This document shows, in pieces, positions 1 to 4,870 of a DNA stretch of 8,329 nucleotides. Within the stretch, counting starts at the first letter, position 1, and each line of letters starts with the position of its first letter. The stretch comes from Chloroflexota bacterium (lineage in GTDB: Bacteria; Chloroflexota; Anaerolineae; Ardenticatenales; Ardenticatenaceae): NCBI GenBank assembly GCA_003520455.1, contig DOUV01000640.1:1-8329 (forward strand), read 5' to 3'. A model generated the notes under the pieces. It was not told the origin of the DNA and did not search any database. It saw only the letters and a program-made list of their open reading frames with translations. The position numbers and the translations under genes were made by a program.

Positions 1-2
1 CG

Positions 3-266
3 ATCTCCGACGAGGCGCTCGTGCCGCGGGGCGTGGATGAGACGACGGTCGCGAAGGCGATGGCAGAGGGGGACACTCAGACGGGATGGACCGCGGTGGT
101 CGGCGCCTACCTCGACGGCGACATCAGCATCGGGCGGGCGGCCGAACTGCTGCAGCTGCATCCGATTGAACTCACCGAGCGTCTCCATCGTCTGGGCGCT
201 CCACTCCGCCTTGGTCCGTTGACCGTCGAAGAGGCCCGCGCTGAAGCGGACGCCCTGCGGCGATAG
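3..266 (+). CDS. UPF0175-family antitoxin, 5' end cut by window edge
   Basis: The reading frame is already open at the left edge, so the true start probably lies outside the window; a GTG at 21 is in frame but sits inside the conserved stretch (DEALVPRGVDE), so it is unlikely to be the start. The visible 87 residues match the C-terminal part of UPF0175 proteins: a GDTQTGWTAVVGAYLDGDIS segment followed by a helix-turn-helix-like GRAAELLQLHP region. Family members are small DNA-binding antitoxins that neutralise a partner toxin and probably repress their own operon. The stop (TAG) is 10 bases before the DUF3368 toxin start, the usual order for this pair. Family and pairing are established knowledge; the antitoxin activity here is inferred. 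Confidence 0.85.
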   Translation: MSDEALVPRGVDETTVAKAMAEGDTQTGWTAVVGAYLDGDISIGRAAELLQLHPIELTERLHRLGAPLRLGPLTVEEARAEADALRR

Positions 267-276
267 TACTGCATTC

Positions 277-897
277 ATGTCCGACATGCTGCTGGACACG
301 ACGCTGTTGAGCAACTTCGCCCACGTCCAGCGGCCGGATTTGCTGCGTCTCGCGGTGGGTGCCGAGGCGGCGACGACTCCGGCCGTCATGGATGAGATTC
401 AAGCGGGGGAGCACTTGCAGCTTGTTCCGGCGTGCGACTGGAGCTGGCTGCCAGTCATCGAGCTGACGGATGACGAACGTCAGGCAGCGGCGGGAGTCCC
501 ATTGGGTCGTGGCGAGTCTGAGTGCCTGGCCGTCGCGCAGGCACGCGGCGGCACCCTTCTCTCAGACGACTTTGCCGCCCGGCGCCTGGCTCGCCACCTG
601 GGTATCAGCGTTCCCGGCACCCTTGGCGTCTTGCAGACGCTTGTCCAGGCTGGCCATCTCTCGCTCGATGAGGCCGATCACCTGCTGGCGGGGATGATCT
701 CTCACGGCTACCGCTCCCCGGTGCGCTCCTCCGGGACCTGCAGCCTTAACCGCATCCCAGCCCCAGGACGGCTCTCACGCCTGGTGCCAGGCCTGTCGTC
801 TCCCCGCGCTGCCACGCTGATTCACGATCCCGACGACCGTCAGATTCCACATAATTGCCACATCCAGCGTACGGGTGGTACAATCGCTCATGAGTAG
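277..897 (+). CDS. DUF3368 PIN-like toxin with lost natural stop (frameshifted tail)
   Basis: Probable ribonuclease toxin of a VapBC-like pair with the upstream UPF0175 gene. The PIN-type acidic residues are present: D7 (LLDTTLLSNF), E40 (AVMDEI), E80/E82 (GRGESEC) and D97/D98 (LLSDDFAARRLA). DUF3368 proteins usually end shortly after a GYRSP motif, and this motif is at residues 144-148. After RSPVRS the frame runs on for 55 residues of unrelated sequence. If one C is restored in the run at 728-729, the frame reads SLRDLQP and stops at TAA 747-749, giving a 157-residue protein of normal length and ending. A one-base deletion, real or from sequencing, therefore explains the 206-residue form. 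No good ribosome-binding site precedes ATG 277, which suggests translational coupling to the antitoxin. The catalytic core is intact, so it may still work. Confidence 0.8.
   Translation: MSDMLLDTTLLSNFAHVQRPDLLRLAVGAEAATTPAVMDEIQAGEHLQLVPACDWSWLPVIELTDDERQAAAGVPLGRGESECLAVAQARGGTLLSDDFAARRLARHLGISVPGTLGVLQTLVQAGHLSLDEADHLLAGMISHGYRSPVRSSGTCSLNRIPAPGRLSRLVPGLSSPRAATLIHDPDDRQIPHNCHIQRTGGTIAHE
775..891 (-). other. Minus-strand 38-codon frame with strong Shine-Dalgarno
   Basis: On the minus strand an ATG at 891-889 is preceded, six bases away, by a perfect AAGGAGG. The frame runs 38 codons (MSDCTTRTLDVAIMWNLTVV...) to TGA at 777-775. The ribosome-binding site is better than that of any recognised gene here, but the peptide resembles nothing I know and lies antisense to the read-through tail of the DUF3368 gene. 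It may be a real small protein, the stub of a gene lost by deletion, or chance. The SD and ATG lie in the left arm of the inverted repeat 889-980. Confidence 0.2.
779..792. repeat. Short perfect palindromic hairpin
   Basis: GCCTGG and CCAGGC form a near-continuous palindrome just downstream of the expected natural end of the DUF3368 gene (747-749). It could fold as a five-base-pair stem with a four-base loop. No T-run follows on either strand, so it is not a typical intrinsic terminator. Function unknown. Confidence 0.4.
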
Positions 898-980
898 CCT
901 CCTTGAGGGTGAGTGTCTGACGCCTCCCGCCTGCCGGGAGTGACGCCGCATTGTACCTCTCCCGCCGGGGGCTACTCATG
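877..980. repeat. Nested inverted repeats, possible small mobile-element remnant
   Basis: An arm at 889-902 (CATGAGTAGCCTCC) is repeated inverted at 967-980 (GGGGGCTACTCATG) with 13 of 14 bases matching. A second pair, GGTACAAT at 877-884 and ATTGTACC at 950-957, is also perfect but interleaves with the first, so both stems cannot nest in one simple hairpin. Between them is a small perfect hairpin, CTCCCG (924-929) / CGGGAG (935-940), itself flanked by direct repeats TGACGCC at 918-924 and 941-947. The right arm ends where recognisable ParA coding sequence begins. This could be a MITE-like or REP-like insertion, a divergent regulatory site, or a recombination scar. No transposase or target duplication is visible. 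Confidence 0.5.
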
Positions 981-981
981 T

Positions 982-1056
982 TTATATCAGGGGACTGAAA
1001 CCACGGGGGCCGAAGCCTACGGGCGGCTTGTAGCGGAGGTGGTGGCACGTGGCTGA
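982..1056 (+). pseudogene. C-terminal remnant of a ParA-like ATPase
   Basis: In the frame ending at TGA 1054-1056 the sequence reads LYQGTETTGAEAYGRLVAEV and then VARG. This fits the conserved C-terminal helix of ParA/MinD-type partition ATPases (the common form is ..GAEAYRALAEEVLAR). Everything upstream, including the Walker motifs, is missing: the frame meets a stop at 910-912 and the sequence before 981 belongs to the inverted-repeat region. The remnant overlaps by eight bases the start of a small ribbon-helix-helix gene, an arrangement usual for a ParA gene and its partner. I infer an old parA-partner operon whose parA was deleted or replaced up to about position 981. The match rests on about 20 residues. 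Confidence 0.5.
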
Positions 1057-1372
1057 TAAGAAGCGGGGCGGGCTAGGGGTTGACGCGCTGTTTCTGGAGC
1101 CTCCGGCCAGTCAGCCTGTCGAACAGCCAACCATTCAACTGGTCAAGGCAACGGTCTCCCTGCCGGCCGATGACGAGAAGACGCTAGACGATCTATGGCG
1201 CGCCCTGCAGCGGCGCGCTGGCTTGGGCAATTGCCGGAAGGTGACCAAGGGCGACGTTCTTGCCCTGGCTTTGCAGGAAGCGCTCAAGGTGTGGAAAGAC
1301 GACGATACAGCGCTTAACCAGTTAGCTATTCCACTGGTCAAACAGTCAACCAGTAGAACAGACGACCAGTAG
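1049..1372 (+). CDS. Small ParA-associated ribbon-helix-helix-like protein
   Basis: A 107-residue protein starting at GTG 1049, with GGAGGT at 1035-1040 eight bases upstream. The N-terminus (KKRGGLGVDALF) resembles the short basic leader of ParB-like or other ParA-partner proteins, which contacts the ATPase. Residues about 33-81 (VKATVSLPADDEKTLDDLWRAL, then a basic segment, VTKGDVLALALQEAL) look like a ribbon-helix-helix DNA-binding fold: one beta strand and two helices. The C-terminal 25 residues are polar and probably disordered. It overlaps the stop of the ParA-like remnant, so it probably bound DNA as the partner of that lost ATPase in partition or replicon maintenance. Without ParA it is perhaps an orphan or works with another copy elsewhere. 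Fold and role are inferred; I do not recognise a named gene. Confidence 0.65.
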   Translation: MADKKRGGLGVDALFLEPPASQPVEQPTIQLVKATVSLPADDEKTLDDLWRALQRRAGLGNCRKVTKGDVLALALQEALKVWKDDDTALNQLAIPLVKQSTSRTDDQ

Positions 1373-1393
1373 CCCGGCAAATGAGGAAGCCCT

Positions 1394-1669
1394 GTGCCCT
1401 GCCCTGACATTCAGGCTTACATGCTCACAGATCATGCGCGCTTTCAAATGGCCCGGCGCCACGTCACCGAAGCCGACATCGCCACCGTTTTGACGGTGCC
1501 AGAGCAGCGAGAGGAGATCAAGCCCGGGCGATGTGTCTACCAGTCTCGTTTTCACCTTGGCGATCCGCCCAAAACTTACCTGGTGCGAGTATTCGTTGAT
1601 GTGGACCGGATCCCGGCGGAGGTGGTCACGGTTTATCGAACCAGCAAAGTGAGCAAGTATTGGAGATGA
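1394..1669 (+). CDS. DUF4258 protein, probable toxin of a DUF4258/DUF2283 pair
   Basis: A 91-residue protein. GTG 1394 is chosen because GAGGA at 1384-1388 lies five bases upstream; ATG 1421 (MLTDHARFQMARRHV) is the other candidate and falls where many DUF4258 proteins begin. The core has the family pattern: a T-D-HA-x-x-QM-x-RRxV helix near residues 12-24, an EVVTVYRTSK strand near the end, and an acidic/basic centre. DUF4258 genes are often followed by DUF2283 genes, and the pair is treated as a type II toxin-antitoxin candidate in which DUF4258 resembles RelE-type small toxins. Here the DUF2283 start follows the stop by four bases, so the two are one transcription unit. Toxicity is not shown by the sequence. 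Confidence 0.8.
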   Translation: MPCPDIQAYMLTDHARFQMARRHVTEADIATVLTVPEQREEIKPGRCVYQSRFHLGDPPKTYLVRVFVDVDRIPAEVVTVYRTSKVSKYWR

Positions 1670-1673
1670 GATC

Positions 1674-1880
1674 ATGCGGGTGATTTACGACAATCAGACG
1701 GACACGCTCACGATCATTCTAAGAGATAGCCAGGTTGCAGAAAGCGACGAAGAGAAGCCCGGCATCATTCTAGACTATGACGACGCCGGAAATGTGATAT
1801 CGCTAGAGATCCTGGACGCCTCACAGCGCGTGAGCCAACCAACGCAGATGATCTACGAGCTCGCCGGACAACCGGCATAA
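1674..1880 (+). CDS. DUF2283 protein, probable antitoxin
   Basis: A 68-residue protein from ATG 1674; GGAG at 1662-1665, within the last codons of the upstream gene, serves as its ribosome-binding site. It has the full DUF2283 pattern: a start like MRVIYDNQTDTLTIIL, then a serine/acidic loop (ESDEEKPGIILDYD) and DDAGNVISLEILDAS, the beta-rich core of the family, with normal length. DUF2283 partners DUF4258 in many bacterial genomes and is the presumed antitoxin. The short spacing to the upstream gene supports co-translation. This pair is the best-preserved unit in the window and shows no frameshift or premature stop. Confidence 0.88.
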   Translation: MRVIYDNQTDTLTIILRDSQVAESDEEKPGIILDYDDAGNVISLEILDASQRVSQPTQMIYELAGQPA

Positions 1881-1894
1881 ACAACACCAATAAA

Positions 1895-1985
1895 GCGGCG
1901 CCAGCCGTGAGCTAGCACCTCACAGCCGCCGCCTGACCGGTCCCGTTGAAGGCCCAACAGGACCGGCCAACGCTAGAATAGCGTT
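1895..1985. other. Three consecutive hairpins after the DUF4258/DUF2283 pair
   Basis: Hairpin 1: GCGGCG at 1895-1900 pairs with CGCCGC at 1927-1932, with an inner GTGAG/CTCAC stem. Hairpin 2, at 1937-1966: CCGGTCC pairs with GGACCGG, then one C/A mismatch, then GTTG with CAAC around an AAGGCC loop. Hairpin 3: AACGCT at 1969-1974 pairs with AGCGTT at 1980-1985 around AGAAT. None is followed by a T-run, so these are not clear intrinsic terminators, although hairpin 2 is stable enough to help end the transcript. Their close spacing just before the IS630 end may mark a regulatory RNA, an old recombination site, or simple transcript ends. Confidence 0.45.
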
Positions 1986-2004
1986 AGTCCGGTGCTATCC
2001 GTGA

Positions 2005-2021
2005 CTGATAGACAAACCAGT
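2005..2021. repeat. Left terminal inverted repeat of the IS630 element
   Basis: CTGATAGACAAACCAGT; its complement agrees at 15 of 17 positions with the right end at 3136-3152. Confidence 0.8.
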
Positions 2022-2042
2022 GAAAAGTGGTCAAATGGGTGG

Positions 2043-3140
2043 ATGCCCAGAAAACGAACACGGCTGAGTGAAGCAGAAGCGCAAGAGTTGCAGCAGGCCT
2101 ATCTGAACACGAAGAATGGGCCGTGGCGAACACGGTATCAAGCCGTGAGACTGTACGGGCTGGGATACGCGGTCAGTGAGATCGTGGCGCTTACGGGCTG
2201 CAGCCAGAGTCGCTTGGGCGCCTGGTATCGGGCGTACCGTGCAGGCGGCGTGGCAAGCTGGCGGGACGGGCGCCAAGGCGGCAATCGCGCCCGGTTGACG
2301 GCAAGCGAAGTGCGTGACTTGCAGGCGCGGTTGGAGCAGTATACCCCGCGCCAGGTGTTGGGCGACACGGCGGCCACGGCGGATGGTCAGTTTTGGACGG
2401 TGGATGACCTTCGGGCGGTGGTGACCCGCTGGTACGCGGTGCAGTCTCAGCGTCCGACCTTCGATCGGCACTTGTTTGAACGCGGTGGCTTCAGTTCTCA
2501 GAAACCCAGCGCGGTGTAGAAATCGCGCAAGGAAACAGACCTGGCGGACTTCAGCGCCGCGTTGGAAAAAAAGGTACTGGATTTGGCCCAAGCGTCCGAG
2601 CCGAGCGTGATATTGGCGCGTGATGAAGCCGCGCTCGATCTGCAGGCCACCGTGCAGCGCGTGTGGGCCCCCAACGGGCAAACGCCCGTCGTCCGCGTCG
2701 CGCCAACACGCCAATCCGTTCACTGTTATGGCACCCTCAATCTGCTTACCGGCCAGGAAGTCAGCATGCGGACCGAGACCATGAATGCCGCTGCCAGCGC
2801 CCGCCACCTCCCCCAACGCTTGGAGGCCGATCCCACCGGCCAGATTCTGTTGCTCTGGGATCAGGCCCCCTGGCACCAGGGCGCTGCCATTCGTGACATT
2901 CTGGCGGCCAATCCGCGCTTGGAACTCATGCGCCTCCCGCCCGCCGCGCCCGCTCTCAATCCCCAGGAACATGTGTGCAAGGCCGTGCGCTCTGCCGTCA
3001 GCCACAACCACACCCTCGCGCGCTTTCCTGATCTGGTCGAGCGCGGGGAGTCCGCCTTGGCCGCGACGACCTTTCCCTGCGCCTTGCTTGACACCCTCAA
3101 CTTCCACCACCTTCGCATCCTTTTTACCATGTCTAACTGA
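2043..3140 (+). pseudogene. IS630-family DDE transposase interrupted by one TAG
   Basis: ATG 2043 (MPRKRTRLSEAEAQELQQAY) is the likely start; a GTG at 1992 is in frame but lies outside the element. Residues about 25-75 form the helix-turn-helix DNA-binding region (YQAVRLYGLGYAVSEIVALT). The linker reads YTPRQVLGD and later GGFSSQKPSAV, then TAG at 2517-2519, then KSRKETDLADF in the same frame. In this family a tyrosine normally stands at that spot (..KPSRVYK..), so a single TAT/TAC to TAG change explains the break; no frameshift is needed. The catalytic triad is complete downstream: D in ARDEAAL (2622-2624), D in LLWDQAPWH (2859-2861) and E in LNPQEHVCK (2967-2969). The residue after HV is Cys, where a Trp is usual. 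The protein is non-functional unless the amber codon is suppressed. Confidence 0.85.
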
Positions 3141-3152
3141 TTTATCTATCAG
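3136..3152. repeat. Right terminal inverted repeat of the IS630 element
   Basis: ACTGATTTATCTATCAG, inverted copy of the left end with two mismatches. It overlaps the last codons of the transposase (stop TGA 3138-3140), so the element is very compact at this end. Confidence 0.8.
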
Positions 3153-3164
3153 GCGGCCTACGAC

Positions 3165-3752
3165 ATGACAATGTTTGAGCACGACTCCCAGACACTGGCG
3201 GCGCTCGTGGTGGACAATCCGGACCTGGAACGCCTCGAAGCCCTTCTGGAGCAGTTCAATGTCTTCGAGGCCCTTGGGGTGGTGCGCCAGGAGTTGCGCC
3301 ACTCGGATTTCCTGGCGTTCCTGCTCGACCCCCTCCAGAATCACGGCCTGGGAGATGCGTTTCTCAGGAAATTGCTCCAGAAAGCTGTTGTCGTTGGTCA
3401 GAGCGATACACTTCCTGTCACACTGATTGATTTAGATATCTGGAGTCTCGAAGGGGTCAGCGGGCAGCGGGAATGGCGAGGCATCGACATCCTTCTGTTG
3501 GATGATCAGCACCAACTCGTTGTGATCATCGAGAACAAGATCGACAGCCAGGAACACTCTAATCAACTGAATCGCTATCGCCAGGTTATCCGCCAGCACT
3601 ACCCTAACTGGCGCACTCTTGCGCTCTACCTGACGCCGGACGGCGACGAGCCTTCCGCAGTTCCTCGATCACGATCTTCCGCACATACGTGCGGCTGTTC
3701 AAGGCGAGGCCTGGGTCTGGGACGGTGCAGTGCCAACCTCTGTGTAGCCTGA
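3165..3752 (+). pseudogene. PD-(D/E)XK nuclease family protein, C-terminus lost
   Basis: ATG 3165 follows AGGCGG (3151-3156), which straddles the IS end. Residues 20-55 (LERLEALLEQFNVFEALGVV...RHSDFLAFLLDP) are the characteristic N-terminal part of the PD-(D/E)XK family often annotated PDDEXK_4. The active-site core is present: D108 in RGIDILL and the E-x-K motif E123/K125 in VVIIENKI, followed by Q134/Y138. After LYLTPDGDEPS (residue 164) the sequence turns to low-similarity Ser/Arg/Cys-rich residues and stops at 3752; relatives usually continue for well over 100 residues. I infer a truncation or frameshift at about 3650. Such proteins occur in DNA repair and anti-phage loci. The gene lies directly upstream of a helicase piece, which suggests a former nuclease-helicase pair. 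The IS630 element has separated it from any native promoter. Confidence 0.75.
3649..3747 (+). other. Orphan C-terminal-like reading frame after the nuclease break
   Basis: In the frame one base off from the nuclease, the sequence reads SLPQFLDHDLPHIRAAVQGE then AWVWDGAVPTSV and stops at TAG 3745-3747. Its composition is more protein-like than the Ser/Arg/Cys-rich nuclease frame over the same bases. It is either the shifted end of the nuclease or the 3' end of another gene brought next to it by deletion. I do not recognise a family, and 33 residues are too few to decide. Confidence 0.3.
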
Positions 3753-3774
3753 ACCTCTTGCCCCGTGGACAATC

Positions 3775-4870
3775 GTGATGGGTAGATCTACACCGGCGCG
3801 TCCTTTGCGCCCCACGCCGTCGCCCGACGAAATGGCTGCCTTCCTCGAGCGGCCTCATCCGCCTCGTGCGCAACGAGGCCGCCACGGCCCGGCAAAGCAT
3901 CTTCACGGTCTGGTCGCGGCCTATCGGCCAGCGGGTCGCCCGTGGGCGCGCCATCGAGGGGGTTCGTATCCTCGGAGTGAAGCCCAATGGCTTCATCCAC
4001 CTGGAGTGCGGCCACAACTCGTCGCGCTTCCGCGAGGGCGATATCCTCTGCCTCAATCGGGGCAACCCCTTCGCTGATCCCCACCTGATGGTCACACTCG
4101 AAGTGGATGACGAGAGCAGTCTGGTCGTCGCACTGACCGAGTTGGGCCCTGAATGGGAGGAGCTGCTGCGCCAGCATTCCGGTTGGGTCCTGGATGAGGG
4201 CTACCTCGATCTGAGCGGGCTCATCCTGGGTGCGCTCGACGAGGTTGGCGATACCACGGTGGGCCGCGAACGGATCCTCCCGCTGCTCATGGGTGCCGCC
4301 CGGCCCCGCGTGGATGTGGCTCGGTATGAGCGTGGGCTCGCCTATGCCGAGGCCAACGGTCTCAATTGGAGCCAGAGCGAGGCCCTGGCCAACGCCTACA
4401 CCACTGACCTGACCTACCTGATTCAGGGCCCACCAGGGACCGGCAAGACACGCGTCCTGGCGCACCTGGCTCAGGCGCTCGTCGAGGATGGTGAGCGTGT
4501 CCTGATCACTGCGTTCACCCACCGCGCCATCGACAACGCTCTCAACAAGCTGGCCGACGTTGCGCCGGACATTTCTGCTTTCAAGATCGGCCAGTAGAAC
4601 CGCGCCGGTGACCTCCTGGTGGAGAACTATGAGACCTTCGACAGCTCGCCGATCACGGAATCGAGCAGTGGCTATGTCGTTGGGGCAACACCCTTCGCGA
4701 CGCGCACCAAGCGCCTGAGAGGCGTCGAGTTCGAGACGATCATCTTCGACGAGGCCAGCCAGATCACGCTGCCGCTGGCCGTCATGGGCATGCTCGCCGG
4801 TAAGCGCTTTGTCTTCATCGGCGACCAGAAGCAGCTTCCACCGGTCCTGATGACTCGCTTCGGGAGCCGG
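3775..4870 (+). pseudogene. UPF1-like SF1 helicase, 5' part, frameshift plus in-frame TAG
   Basis: The original protein can be read as GTG/ATG at 3775/3778, MGRSTPARPLRPTPSPDEMA and then AFLER in frame 1. An extra base at 3850-3853 (CGGC) moves it into frame 2, where it continues LIRLVRNEAATARQS. An N-terminal domain (IRILGVKPNGFIHLECG-like, FREGDILCL) precedes a Q-motif-like NGLNWSQSEALANAY, Walker A GPPGTGKT (4427-4450) and motif Ia (VLITAFTHRAIDNAL). TAG at 4595-4597 then interrupts KIGQ|NRAGDLLVENYETF in the same frame. Walker B FDEASQ (4745-4762) and motif III GDQKQLPPV follow, after which similarity ends near 4850-4880. Motifs IV-VI are missing, so there is no complete helicase. Proteins of this AAA_11/AAA_12 type act on DNA or RNA and are common in defence islands. 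Confidence 0.75.

Larger units (their letters stand above)
2005..3152 (+). mobile_element. IS630-family insertion sequence with disrupted transposase
   Basis: An approximately 1.15-kb element holding one IS630-type transposase reading frame, bounded by imperfect terminal inverted repeats. The outer 17 bases at 2005-2021 match the complement of 3136-3152 at 15 positions, and similarity continues weakly for about 14 more bases inward. IS630 elements insert at TA and duplicate it. TA occurs at 2009-2010 and 3147-3148 inside the matching arms, so the element proper could be 2011-3146 with CTGA/TCAG as flanking target sequence, or the repeats could include those bases. The right end lies 12 bases before the start of the nuclease gene. 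The element is probably unable to move by itself because of the in-frame stop in the transposase. Confidence 0.85.

Noticed and set aside
2517..2564. Programmed frameshifting between two transposase frames, as in some IS families
   Set aside because: Both halves lie in the same frame and are separated only by one TAG, so a frameshift is not needed.
2031..3344. 437-codon minus-strand frame across the IS630 element
   Set aside because: It mirrors the GC-rich codons of the transposase and nuclease on the other strand; no family motif, while the + strand carries clear DDE and nuclease motifs.
4619..4640. Real internal translation start of the 500-codon chimera
   Set aside because: The preceding codons after the TAG (NRAGDLLVENYETF) continue the helicase smoothly, so GTG 4619 is only an in-frame Val codon.
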